Source of the DNA: Linum tenue
Taxonomy: Eukaryota; Streptophyta; Magnoliopsida; Malpighiales; Linaceae
Assembly: GCA_946122785.1 (NCBI GenBank)
Contig: CAMGYJ010000004.1
Span: 15,708,150-15,772,149, forward strand
Length of the DNA stretch: 64,000 nucleotides
Reading direction: 5' to 3'
The first letter of the stretch is position 1. Each line of letters begins with the position of its first letter. This document shows, one piece after another, positions 1 through 10,514 of the stretch. The position numbers were made by a program, and so were the translations under genes. The notes under the pieces were generated by a model. It did not search any database and was not told the DNA's origin. It worked only from the letters and a program-made list of their open reading frames with translations.

Positions 1-312
1 AATTATTATTTCTTGAAGTTTAATAATGATTTCCTTAAGATCTTCTACCGGTAATACTATTTCCTTAGAATTTGGAGTTGTTTTTCCCATTTCTATTTCT
101 CTTTGTTTTATATCCACTATTATATTGGTAATTGTATCCTTAGCGTGTTCTAAATCTGAATATATATCTTTTTGTTTTTCATTACCTTGATATTCTAATA
201 TTGATTTTAATTGCTTATTATTGTCTTCTAATATATTTATTAGATTTCCTTGATATTCATCTATTTTTCTTCCTAATTTTTCTAGTTTTATCGAAATATT
301 TTCAGTAGCCAT
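1..312 (-). CDS. Partial coiled-coil ORF at window edge, unknown function
   Basis: Reading the minus strand from an ATG at 310-312, 104 codons stay open to the window edge, so the C-terminus is missing. The product is rich in Lys, Glu, Ile and Asn with heptad-like hydrophobic spacing and looks like a coiled coil. Codon use is extremely A/T-rich, unlike the LINE that starts about 70 bp upstream. No catalytic or metal-binding motif is visible. A short N-terminal coiled-coil protein in A-rich code is seen among small accessory proteins of plant pararetroviruses, but also in many unrelated proteins; the family is not established from what is in the window. Stretch 313-384 holds nothing recognisable. 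Confidence 0.4.
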   Translation of the reverse strand, partial: MATENISIKLEKLGRKIDEYQGNLINILEDNNKQLKSILEYQGNEKQKDIYSDLEHAKDTITNIIVDIKQREIEMGKTTPNSKEIVLPVEDLKEIIIKLQEIII

Positions 313-384
313 AATTTGTCTATAAGGTGGATATTAATTCAGCCATTTTGGATACGAGTTAGTATCTGCTAACAAAAGGGCTTG

Positions 385-982
385 TTAGCATTTTAACTTT
401 TGCGTGGGAAGAGTAGGTAAAGGGATGCTACAGATTACCTTTACTGTCTTCGGATCAAATAAGAAACTTGAGACGAATGAAGACGAACATGTGGAAGCAA
501 TCGAGGACGAGAGGGTGGAGTTGTTGGAAGCCAGACATCCTCTGTTATGTGGACCATAGTACCACACTCTAATTTCCACCGAATGCCTTGCAACAATAGA
601 TCGCGACCTTCCAAACTATCATGCCAAGCGCAAGAAGGCCTAGATCCTAAAAGCGCCTGCAAAAATGAAGCCAGGGAAAAATATTTGGTCTTATACATGA
701 CTGCAACTCTGCAAGCATGTTGTCCGGGTTTTGTAAGATTCTCCAAGCCTGCTTTGCAAGAAGTGCAAGTATATTGTTGTTTAAGTCACGAAAACCGAGT
801 CCACCTTGAAGCTTGTGACAGCATAGGGCACGCCATGATGTCCACTTCATACCATCCCTCCGATCTTGTTGACCCCACAAGAACCTCTTCTGGTAATCGG
901 GGTTACCAATGCAGCATTCATGGTAGGAGTAATCAGTTGCGGCAATCGTAAGCATTCCACAAAAGACGCTACCTGTGAACAT
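385..982 (-). pseudogene. LINE reverse transcriptase C-terminal remnant
   Basis: Two overlapping minus frames (982-647 and 746-441) together give the region after the reverse-transcriptase core in plant L1 proteins. The block FLWG...KWTSWRALC...GGLGFRDLNNN.LALLAKQAWR is followed, after a one-step frameshift, by LLGSRPSCAWHDSLEGRDLL, an RWK...GTMVHITEDVWLP block and the end of the protein. These blocks are characteristic of plant L1 ORF2. The frame change and the missing catalytic core (no YxDD box) make it a pseudogene. Confidence 0.8.
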
Positions 983-1023
983 TCAGATGTAAACAAAAAT
1001 CTAATAGCTAACAGCTACACAAC

Positions 1024-1765
1024 CTTTAGCAGCCTCTTTTGTATGTAACACATCATTCTCATCTCGCAAGGCTAAAATACGATTCTTGCGTTTTCTGCCT
1101 AAAGTCGTGAGATGAAAGAATCGAGTATTCGGTCCCCTTCTACGAGGTAATGAACCCCACGACTTCCGTTCCCAATATATTTCCTCCTATAAAAAGGCAA
1201 TAGAAAGATCGTGTTCTAAAGTAGCAAAATGGCAAACCAATCCACCATGGCAGCCTTCCGGAGGGTAGCTATTGTATCTTGAAGCTCACAAATTTGTCGG
1301 GCAGCATCGGAGGTTCCTTTTGATGCCCACACATAGAGTTGATGCCTCGAAGACTTTAGTACATTATGAAGAAGGAAATGGTAGGTACCGCTGCCCATTC
1401 GTCTCCACTCGGAATTAAGGATAGCGTGTGCTTCAAGGCTGTCAATCCAACGACAATCAAAATGAAAGTTGGCCTTAGTCCTTGATACTGCCTGATGTAA
1501 ATGGAGACAAAGCATTTGATGGTAAGAGCCTAAATCAGAAAGATGAAGAACTTTCATACCCGCCCAGGAGGAGAGAGCCAATGGGGAAGCCAAACATCGA
1601 TCGAGTCTCTCAATAATGTGAATAGTGGACGAGCGTCTATTCAACAAAGTAAAAGTAGGTCCTTGAAATCCAAGATCCTGCAATTTATGATGATCCAGCA
1701 TATTTTGCAACAATGACAAAGCGCGAGGAGTTGGGGGTCGGCCACCAACCTTCTCAATAGCATAC
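1024..1765 (-). pseudogene. LINE endonuclease C-terminal half and linker
   Basis: The minus frame running left from 1765 begins YAIEKVGG and contains the L1 endonuclease signatures LGFQGPTFTLLNRR and IIERLDRCLA, then VLHLSDLGSYHQ where an intact enzyme has a Ser-Asp-His box. The usual D/H residues are replaced by G/Y, so catalysis would be lost. A second segment near 1024-1180 reads RRGPNTRFFHLTTLGRKRKN, typical of the linker before the reverse transcriptase. It continues the frame broken at 3043. Confidence 0.8.
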
Positions 1766-3038
1766 TGACACGCTACGACACAACACCTAACAATGGCCAA
1801 GTGTAACCAATGAAAGGGACTGCAGTATAGTGGCACAAGTAATAAATATCGAATCCACGGGTCTCTAGAATTACTATTACTTAGCTTCAGTTCATTATCT
1901 AGCAAACTAGATTAAGGATTGATTTACTAAACTACTCTACTAACTACTCTACTAATTACAAGTTGGGAACTCACTTACGTATGATTCCCCTTGCTCATCA
2001 ATTAGGTCCAAGTTGCAATTACCTTTGGTTGATCTACTGTTGATTAAACTGCAGAAGATCCTAAATTAGCTTGGAATCTCTTAAGCTGACCAAGCCCTCT
2101 TAGACAGAATACCCGGCAGGCGACTAGCCTTCACCGGGATAGACTGCTAAGGCAATTCACACAGATCTCCACTACTGGAATGAATTCCAGTACAAAGTAG
2201 TGAATTGATTGACTCTCGCACAACCAATTCACCACTATCAATCAAGGAAGCTCTCTTAACCTAAGTGAAGGGAAGTTACTCCATAGAGAAGAGAGAGAGA
2301 CTGCATAAATCTGATCTAGATATTCAATCTCCATCTCCAAGCTTGATTCCCGAGCTCCAATGGCAAAAATCCTCCAAAATAGCTCCAAGAATGTTCCCAA
2401 GTTGTTCTCTCTCTCTAGGGTTTGTCCCTTGGGTGTTTGGGGAACCAAAACCCAGCCCTCCCTTTCCTTTGGCTTGAATCTGCCTCAAAATCCCGATTCT
2501 GGGCAAAACACGGTCGAGGACACGACCACGTTTTACTTTTGCCCGCCCGTGTTTTGCCACCAGCAGCCCTCACGACACGCCCTCGGCAGTAAAAACACTA
2601 GCGGGGGGGGGGGGGGGGGGGGGGGGCAGATAAAACACGGGCGTGTTTTTAGGGTAGTCTGCCCGTGTTTTTACTGCCGAACCTGTTCCCCTATATTCAA
2701 TGCTTCGTTTCTCCCTCGTCCGGACTCCGAATTAGCCGCCGTTTGATCCCAGACGCTCGTAGTCTCGTCCTCTTTCTTTTCATCACAAGCTTACATGATT
2801 CTTCGTCCATAAATGAGGTATAAATCCATTCTTCTTAGGTCATGCCCGAGTTTCTTCTCCTGAATCGCCAATTGGTATCCGATTTACTTGAAACTTGCGC
2901 CTAGCCTTTCCTTCGATGCTTGGGACCTGAAATGTGACAAAGAAACACAACCTAGCATAAAATAGGCCAATAAGCGATAATGCAAGCTTAAACGATCATG
3001 AAACAAAGGGGAAAACATGTGCAAATATCGAGTCATCG
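1766..3038 (-). mobile_element. Solo LTR of the Athila/Tat-type family seen at 8055
   Basis: The reverse complement matches the LTR family at 8055-9505 and 11743-13223 from its first bases (GATGACTCG, with the expected leading T mutated to C) to its end (GTGTCA). TSD CATAC is present at 1761-1765 and 3039-3043, with no internal region between, so this is a solo LTR left by recombination. It is shorter (1273 against about 1480 bp) and diverged in its GC-rich middle, where CACGG-type palindromes differ from the other two copies. Confidence 0.9.
2603..2626 (+). repeat. 24-base poly-G run inside the solo LTR
   Basis: An uninterrupted run of 24 G lies between palindromic CACGGGCGTG-type modules of the LTR. 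The other two LTR copies lack it. It could form a G-quadruplex, and its exact length is a likely assembly uncertainty. Confidence 0.9.
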
Positions 3039-3042
3039 CATA

Positions 3043-3474
3043 CAAGAGGCAATTAAAGTCACCAAAATTGAAATATGGCAAGGCATCAGAAGAAAGAGCA
3101 ACATAAATTTCATTTAATTGAGCCAAACGCTAATCTTTATTACAAGCAAGATGAACAAAGACGAAGAGCATAGCTCCATAAACCTGATGAACACAATTCA
3201 CAAATAGAAAAGATCCTGACTGACGCCAAACAGTACACACAACTTTAGAGGTCCAGGTCACCGCCATACCCCCTGTAGTATTAACTGGACTAACTATAAT
3301 AGAGTGTTGAAATCCTAAATGACGCAAACGATTCTTAACCTTCGTATCCCGACACTTGGTTTCACAAAGAAAAACAACCAAAGGCGACCTACTAAACGTA
3401 GCAGCTAGTAAAGACTTCCTCGCCAGTGCATTGCCAAAGCCTCGACAATTCCAACATAGGACACTCATAACGAA
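3043..3474 (-). pseudogene. LINE endonuclease N-terminal half (start of ORF2)
   Basis: The minus frame from about 3471 reads MSVLCWNCRGFGN, the standard start of plant L1 ORF2 (WNCRG motif). It continues through VVFLCETKCRD (the catalytic E of the ET motif), a GGMAVTW block, and ends GDFNCLLYA at the insertion point. The matching continuation starts at 1765. Upstream, 3613-4200 carries Ser/Pro-rich minus-strand frames that could be the ORF1 tail, but these are too decayed to be sure. Confidence 0.8.
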
Positions 3475-4200
3475 GAGTAGGATTTGATGGAACGAATACA
3501 AGTCGCAACAAGGCGATTTCACCGGCAGAGCAGAAACTGTGGATTGAGTAACAACGCTAGATGTTACTGTAATCACAGCCCGTGTAAGGAATAAGGTTTT
3601 GAATGACGGCAAGAGTAGGCTCCAAGAAGGCCTTGAGTCAGAAGCTGGAGAGGACGACCAAATTTGACCCTCAATTTGCTGATTTGTTGATCAGGTAAGA
3701 GCAACAGCAGAATCGGTCAGCAAATAGTGGAGTATCAGCCTGGGTCAACTCGGCGGAAGAGCTGGATGGAGGGAGAAATTGCTGCAATAAGTTTTTTCGA
3801 TGGCGGATTTTGATCACCGTGATTTCTGGTTCACGGTGCGGCGGGGATGTTGATCGGGTTAGCGGGGAAGATGAATATGTTGTGGCAAATAGTGGTGGTG
3901 CTGAAGTTACAGTGAATAGGCAGGTGGGTTCGTCGGAATTTGATCGAGTATTGAGGAAAACAAAACTCTAAGCGCAGGAGTGGGAGGACGAAGAGGTTTC
4001 AAGGGGAGAGAGGGGTTCAATTCTAGGGTTTTGGCTGGTGGGATATATTGGAATAAAAAACTGAAGGAGCATGGAACAGAGAAATTTAGGAGGGGAAACT
4101 AGGAGCGAGCCATATTTGGGAGGGGAATTTGGGTGCTAAGTTAGGGTTTCTGGGAAATTTGGGAGAGGTTTCTCGAAGAAAAAGTGAGGGATAGTTTCTT

Positions 4201-4589
4201 AATAGCGATTGTAATATCAAACTTATAAGTACTGATCTGCCATGTATCAAAACAATGTCGTGATTTTGAGTCTACTCGAACGTCGTCGTGGTTGGTGGTA
4301 TAGGAATATGATCGTTAATGAGTTTTGAGGCACTTTTAGTTAGGCTTTCCTTCATGCTCAAGGCTTGCATCAATGATGCACTGCATCTCAGGAATGGTTC
4401 GAGGATGCTATATTTTGTTCGTGGCTTCTTGTTCTTTTTGAGTTGTTCAAACATAGCAGCAAAACTTCATATGCTGATGTGGTGCTTCATAATTTGATGC
4501 TCGCAAGTGACTATGACATGTGGTTTTAGCCGTGATTCAAGAATGCTAGACGTAAAGTGGGTGTTATGGTCTTACCTATCACGCATGGA
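4201..4589. other. No gene or element recognised
   Basis: AT-rich sequence with only short frames; the 60-codon minus frame at 4272-4454 has no recognisable motif. No repeat partner was noticed elsewhere in the window. Confidence 0.5.
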
Positions 4590-4800
4590 CACTTTGTCTA
4601 AGCATGCCTAGGTGTTGGAAGAAAAAATAACAATTTGTACTATATGATTATACGATAAACGAAGTAACAATTTACAACATTTTCCTACCCTTGTACAAAT
4701 GAATAACAATTACTTAACACGTAACTACATGAAAATTAGCTCCCAAAGTTCATAAATTCATAGTTTAATAGCTCATAAAGTTCTTTATTTGATAAAATGG
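4590..4800 (+). repeat. Left part of an old AGGCG-type repeat, split by the nested stack
   Basis: Stretches such as GGTGTTGGAAGAAAAAATA, TTCATAAATTCATAG and AGTTCTT...TTGATAAAA run in the same order as in the DNA element at 41071-41554. The continuation of that order (ACATTGATATAG, then GTGTCGCCTCACTCC) appears only at 38385-38530. One older copy therefore seems to be split by everything from 4801 to 38372. The match is diverged and was judged by eye. Confidence 0.45.
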
Positions 4801-5045
4801 GGTAAGATAGCATGCCTAACACCCCCTTTCTTATTGATCCATTTTCCTTTCAATCATTTGGCAAATATGAATGAAACTTGTTTTTTGTTTATTTTTAATC
4901 TTGTAATTTGGGAAAGTTCCCAATAATAATTATGTGAAAGCCCCGTTCTCTCTCTAACTTGGAAAAGTTCCCAATAATAAATATGAGAAAACTCTCTTTC
5001 TCTCTCTCTCTCTCTCTCCCCGAAAAATAACCCTATTTCTCATTC

Positions 5046-5267
5046 ATGTTCATCTTCCTCTTCCTCCTGCCGCCGCCATCACCACCATCCCTCCAGCCTC
5101 TTCCTCCACGTCGCCACCACTATCCCACCACCATATTCATCTTTGTCATCTTCCTCTTCCTCCCACCGCCGCCATCACCTCACTCCGCCCTCTTCCCCAT
5201 GCATCCGGCGCTGTTGCTACCATCCGTCGTCGTTGTGCCACCCTCCTCCCCCACACTCCTCTCTCGG
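5046..5267 (+). other. Pro/Ser-rich candidate exon of a captured gene fragment
   Basis: An ATG frame of about 74 codons begins with a hydrophobic stretch (MFIFLFLL) and continues with Pro/Ser/His-rich sequence that contains an internal tandem duplication of about 100 bp (two CATCTTCCTCTTCCTCC... units). It runs into GGTGAGTTT, a good 5' splice site. A matching 3' site TTTTTGCAG/GTGGTCGGAGG lies at about 38101 beyond the Tekay. CT-rich code can mimic such frames; function unknown. Confidence 0.3.
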
Positions 5268-5402
5268 TGAGTTTCAATTTCCACATCTGACTTTTCGATT
5301 TCCAGTTCTGATTTTTGTACCACTGCTCTGATATTTGTACCACTGCAATTAAACTCATATCTGATATTTGTACCAGTGCACTGGTAGCGTTACCAATGCA
5401 CT

Positions 5403-6949
5403 TGTAACACCTCGACCTTTGGGTTCAGGTTCGACCAAAATATATGAACGGTTGGGTTAACGGTTACGTACAAAGGGTTGCAACCGCGGATAAGGAATAA
5501 TAATAATAAATACTATATTATTATTTATAAAAAAAGTATATATAATCAGCCAAAAGGACCGAGCAGCCTCCTTCCCGATCGCTTCCCCCAATTTCCCCAC
5601 TCCCCATCGAGAAACTCCTTCCCCTTTAGAAATCATAAAGAAGTGGAAGAGAAGGCGTTGCAACCGTCCCTCTCTTTCCTTCTTTAGGAAAATCCATACC
5701 AACCCCTCGATCCACCCATTCTTCCCCTGGAACGAAGCGACGCTAGCTAGTGATAGCGGAAGGAAATTGTATTCCTCTTTTGCGTCGCACAAGAGCAACG
5801 GGAATAAAAAGGAACATGATCCTCGTTCCTTTTCCCTCTCATGCCAATCTCCATGACGCGGACACACATTCTTGTGTTTTGGGGCTTTGCGATGATGTTG
5901 TAAGGATTTGAAACATCCATTGACGAGGAAATCGATGACCAAATCTTTTGAATCTAAGCCTAGTCATATTCTCGAGGTTTTTTCCGAGGTAATTCGACAA
6001 AGGAGGGATTTTTTCGAATAAGGAATCGAGGAGTCGTTTTTTCGAGGTGAGTGTAAAGGGGGTAAATCCCAGTAGAGGTCTTTTAGTTTATGCATTTAGT
6101 TTAAGTAATGTAAGTTAATTTTTATGATTTTGCGCGTTATGTGTTTGAGGTATCCCACAGCCTTCTGAAGGTGGAGGCACGCGATGTGCTATGTATGAAT
6201 GAATGTATGTGTGCGTGTAATGTATGATTGATAGTAATGGAACCCCCGGGCGGTTGGGCCACTACTAGACGCGGTAGATGGTCGGTTCACTCCTGGACAA
6301 CGATACGTAACGCAATAGTTGACCGGGCATGGACTGGACGACGATTACGTAACACAGTACCATTGCCGTGAGGATAAGGAAACCAGACGGTGATACGTAA
6401 TGTGGTGAACCCTAGTAATAACTATATAAATTAAGATAGAAGTAGATAACTTCTGTAAGCTATTAAGGACTAAAGTGTTGGGGATGAAAGCGAGAACGAC
6501 TTTCATTTAAGGAAAGGAAACACTAATAATGTATTAGTAAGGATGTGCCTAGGGCAAAGACCTTAGGAAGTGACGACGAGACTGACCCTTCTCACTGACC
6601 AGATCGAGGAAGGGTTAGCGGAGGTGGATTCCGAGAAGAGGCGAGGCGAAGCAGGATGCCGCTCCTGAGAGAACGAGATCGAGGGGAGCTCAACGAGAAG
6701 AAAGAGCTATAGTTATTTTCATTATTTTTGTTCATGATTATGAGTTTATAAACTGGAGATTCGAGGTTTTGAGTTTTGGTGGTTTTGTTTACCATGTATA
6801 TGGGTCGCACCAACTATTTAGGACATTTCATTTGAATGTCTTGTGGAAAATACTTGGATTATTTATTTTATTGAGATTTTTGGACACTAGTTCGGTCGGC
6901 TCCGGAGCCATGAATATTTCGGGTTGTTTTAAAGTATCAGGTCGTTTCA
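5403..6949 (+). repeat. 5' LTR of the Tekay-like element
   Basis: 1547 bp, from TGTAACACCTCGACC to GGTCGTTTCA, with a full-length partner at 36408-37966. Minus-strand frames inside it are shadows with no known motif. Confidence 0.9.
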
Positions 6950-6951
6950 TT

Positions 6952-6965
6952 TTGGTATAAGAGCC
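6952..6965 (+). promoter_or_regulatory. Primer-binding site (initiator Met tRNA type), mutated
   Basis: TTGGTATAAGAGCC starts two bases after the 5' LTR. It differs by a few bases from TGGTATCAGAGC, the usual plant primer site for initiator Met tRNA, which is present in good form at 39445. Confidence 0.75.
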
Positions 6966-7333
6966 GACACTCCTCTGTTCCTTGGCCAAATGAGTCAGGG
7001 TTTCTTTGAGAATTTTTTTAGAAGCTCCAGTATACTCTAATCATGATAAGAAAATAACTTTAGGATGCCCCACAGGATTATGACACATCTCGGGAAGGAG
7101 AAAGAGCAGATTCCTAAGAGGATTGTGTAGTGAAAACCCTTTCATGAGTGAAAAGAGGTTCAAGGCAGCTCATAGCCTATGGAGGTGCGAGCTGATCATA
7201 ATAAGGTTTAGGAAGATTCCAAGTATCTAGTACGTCGACATGCAGTAGCCAAGAAGTTACAGCAAATGGCGACCATAATCTCGAGGAAAGAATGCAAGAA
7301 AGGTTCGTTGAATTCATGGGAATCGAGCGTAGG

Positions 7334-8004
7334 CAACGGCGGATCCAGAACACAGAAGAGCACTGGGCCGTATTTCATTTGAAAATTAGAATCGTAAAAC
7401 AAATATAATGATTATAGTTTTTTGCAATGTAAATTGTACACGACTGTATTTTAATTTAGGGAATGCATCAATAATGAAGTCTACATCCATACCAATAGTA
7501 TACACTGTTTCAAATAAAATACTTGAGCAATCGGCGAAAAATTCATCGCTCATTTTGTTGAGCAAATCAGTTCTCACATGTTTCATTGTTAAAAGGTTCT
7601 CTTCGTAGTAGCTGTTGAAACGAGCAGCATCAACACTAGATAAATCAATCGACTAATCAATTTGCATTGTGTGTCCATCCCTGCACACCAGCTGCTTTCG
7701 TAAATTTGTAAGGGAACAAACCTCATATTTCTTTTAGTCTTTTACGTTTTAAACTTTTTAGAATTTTATGTTTCATTGTTTTTATAAGACGCATAATCTT
7801 TGGGGCTAAATTTCTAGGCTAAATTTAGAATAGTGATTTGAATATGTTCAACTTGATAATTTTTCTAGTTAAACCCAATCTTATCATAGAATAACACTGG
7901 GTCGAATGTCTAAAATCAAAAATTTCATAAGGACTATAGTAACTACGGATCCAGAGGAGGGCTGGGCCTGGGCCTCGGGTGGCCATCCCCTGGATCCGCC
8001 AGTG
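7334..8004 (-). mobile_element. hAT transposon remnant with transposase C-terminus
   Basis: Ends CAACGGCGGATCC and GGATCCGCCAGTG form CA...TG inverted repeats. The 8-bp duplication AGCGTAGG lies at 7326-7333 and 8005-8012, as hAT elements make. The minus frame at about 7586-7430 reads MKHVRTDLLNKMSDEFFADC, resembling the C-terminal dimerisation segment of TTF-type hAT transposases. The rest of the transposase is gone. A related copy is at 31699-32622. Confidence 0.85.
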
Positions 8005-8054
8005 AGCGTAGGGCTACGACCCAAGGAGTAGTAGAGGTTAGACTTTAAGCGACG

Positions 8055-9505
8055 TGATGACTCGGTATTTGCACATGTTTTCCCGTTTTGTTTCTTGATT
8101 GTTTGAGCTTGAATTACCGTGTATTTGACCGATTTTACGCTAGGTTGTGTTCCTTTGTCACATTTCAGGTCCTAGCACATAAAGTGAAGCATAGGCGCAA
8201 GTTTCAAGTCAATCAGAGATCAATTGGCGATTCGGGAGCAGAAACTCGGGCATGACCTGAAGAAGAATTGATTTCTACCTCACTTTATGGACAGAGAATC
8301 ATGCAAGCTTGTTATGAAATAAAAGAGGACGAGACTACGAGCGTCTGGGATCAAACGACGACTGATTCGGAGTCCGGACGAGGGAGAAACAAAGCATTAA
8401 ACAGAGGCTGAGCAAGCTGCACGGGCAGACCAGGAGGCTGCACGGCCGTGCACTTGAGCCATTTGGCCGTGCGCCTCACGCCGAGGCCATGCACGGGCAG
8501 GCTTGAAGCTTGCACGGCCGTGCGCCTGGCCGTGCAAGGTGGATGAAGACCGAATAATTGATACGGTGCGTTTTGAGGGTGCACGGCCAGAATTGTGTTG
8601 TGCACGGCAGTGCACCTGGCCGTGCAACTCGGGAAAGTCTGGTTTTAAAGCGGATTCCGAGCCAAACAGAGAGGAGAGCTGGGTTTTGGATCCCAAACAC
8701 CCAAGGGACGAACCCTAGAGAGAGAGAGCGACTTGGAAACATTCTTGGAGCTATTTTGGAGGATTTCTTCGCCATTGAAGCTCGGGAATCAAGCTTGGAG
8801 ATGGAGATTGAAGATCTAGATCAGATTTTTGCAGTCTCTCTCTTCTCTATGGAGTAACTTCCCTTCACTTAGGTTTTGAGGAACCCTAGTTCCATGTGTT
8901 AGGATCTTTCTTGTATGAAGTTTTGGATGCTATATTGTTTGATTATAATCGATTGAGGCATGATTTATTGAGTCAATTGGATCTTGATCAAATTCTCTTG
9001 ATTTCTGCTTTAACCTATGATAGATAGAATCTGATTAGGTTAAGAGAGCTTCCTTGATTGATAGTAGTGAATTGGTTGTGCGAGAGTCAATCAATTCACT
9101 ACTTTGTACTGGAATTCATTCCAGTAGTGGAGATCTGTGTGAATCGCCTTAGCAGTCTATCCCGGTGAAGGCTAGTCGCCTGCCGGGTATTCTGTCTGAG
9201 AGGGCTTGGTCAGCTTAAGAGATTCCAAGCTAATTTAGGATCTTCCGCAGTTTAATCAACAGTAGATCAACCAAAGGTAATTGCAATTTGGACCTAATTG
9301 AGGAGCTAGGGGGAATCATACCTAAGTGAGTTCCCAACTTGTAATTAGTAGAGTAGTCAGTAGAGTAGTTTATCAATCAATTCTTAATCTAGTTTGCTAG
9401 ATAATGAACTGAAGCTGAGTAATAGTAACTCTAGAGACCCGTGGATTCGATATTTATTACTTGTGCCAGTATACTGCACTCCCTTTCATTGGTTACACTT
9501 GGCCA
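8055..9505 (+). repeat. 5' LTR of the Athila/Tat-type element, 3' end missing
   Basis: It matches 11743-13195 nearly base for base and then diverges after CACTTGGCCA. The last 28 bp of the 3' LTR (13196-13223) and any primer-binding site are absent. It contains repeated TGCACGGCCGTGCA-type palindromes (8420-8630). Confidence 0.9.
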
Positions 9506-10514
9506 ACCCCCTTTCTATGGAGAACAATCAGACCCCTGGGTATTTCAAGAACAATCTCCTTATCAAGAAGAATTCCTCCATCAGCCAGATCCAAACTATC
9601 ACTTGAGGCTTCTCGTGGAGCAGATAGCTCGAGTGCCTGAGACATCCTTTCCAAAGATGGATATCCCAGACAATGCCCAAACTGGGTTCTCATACCGTGA
9701 AACAGAGGAGACCCTCCTGAGCATAAAGAAGAGCCTCGAGGATATTGAGAAAGCTTATGCACAACCTGCTCCAGATCACCTTTCTGCTACCATACTAGAA
9801 GAGATGGAGGAAGAAGAAGGCTACAAGGACATTGTGGAGCACACTGAAGTTGTCACGGAGAGCTCTCGTGATGATCATGATCAGGAATGTCCTATCATAG
9901 CCGACCACACCTTCCCACATCCCACACTGAGCTTTGAAGAGGTGGGCATGAGTGAGGAGATGCAAGAAGATCTCATGAAAGAAATTGCTTGGCAACTTGC
10001 TCTCCAATCCGTGCTAGAAGAAGAAGAGCAAGAAAGGGTGCAGAAAGAGGTTGTGGAGGATGACGAAAGCGAAGCAGGAGGAATTCTTGATCACTTCCCA
10101 GGGGTGATACCACATGAAGAAGGAAGGGGGGTTGAGGAAGCAATTGGCGTCCAGGCTGAGGATGAAGTTGCGGTGGAAGAGGCCTGCACCGGCCATGAGT
10201 TACATGTGATATCTCCACCAAACTTCGAGGAGCTGCTTGGCAAGGACCCATTTGCAGTGTCTCTTTGCCAGACCAAGGCCACATCGACATCGGTCCCTCT
10301 TGGTGGACGCGATGGTGGCCAATCGATGCTGTCTTATCTGGTTTGGGGCAATGAGACGAGAGAAGAGAAGAAGAGGTCTCGAGGGTGGAGACTTCATCTG
10401 CGTCAAGTGCACGAGCTTCCATCACCAGTCATACCACATGCTCGTGACTTGCGACTCCACCTCATTGATGAGAACCTCAACTTCAAGGAGGTTCTAGCAT
10501 GGACCGAAACTTAG
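9506..10514 (+). CDS. Acidic ORF of the Athila/Tat-type element, function unknown
   Basis: One frame is open from inside the LTR (9441, where the first codon is GTG) to a stop at 10512-10514; the first in-frame ATG is at 9657. The product is strongly acidic, with a Glu-rich middle (EEMEEEE, LEEEEQERVQKE) and predicted helices, and ends HLIDENLNFKEVLAWTET. No CCHC knuckle, protease or polymerase motif is visible. Its position after the LTR suggests a gag-derived or spacer protein of the element. The string GGGAGGCAACCCAACC follows the stop. The true start is uncertain because the 5' leader appears deleted. Confidence 0.5.

Larger units (their letters stand above)
385..4200 (-). mobile_element. 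L1-type non-LTR retrotransposon (LINE), degenerate, split by a solo LTR
   Basis: Minus-strand fragments follow the order expected of a plant L1: an ORF1-like tail (about 3613-4200), endonuclease N-half (3043-3474), endonuclease C-half plus linker (1024-1765) and the C-terminal end of the reverse-transcriptase protein (385-982). Most of the reverse-transcriptase core is missing between about 983 and 1024. Neither a poly-A tail nor flanking target duplications could be found, so the outer limits are approximate. A 1273-bp solo LTR (1766-3038) interrupts the endonuclease. Confidence 0.75.

Noticed and set aside
2242..2746. Overlapping frames in the solo LTR
   Set aside because: They sit wholly within LTR sequence, on both strands, and have no motif.
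8351..8857. Frames rich in Ala/Arg/Gly in the young LTRs (also 12039-12509)
   Set aside because: Produced by the GC-rich palindrome array; identical in both LTRs and open on both strands.
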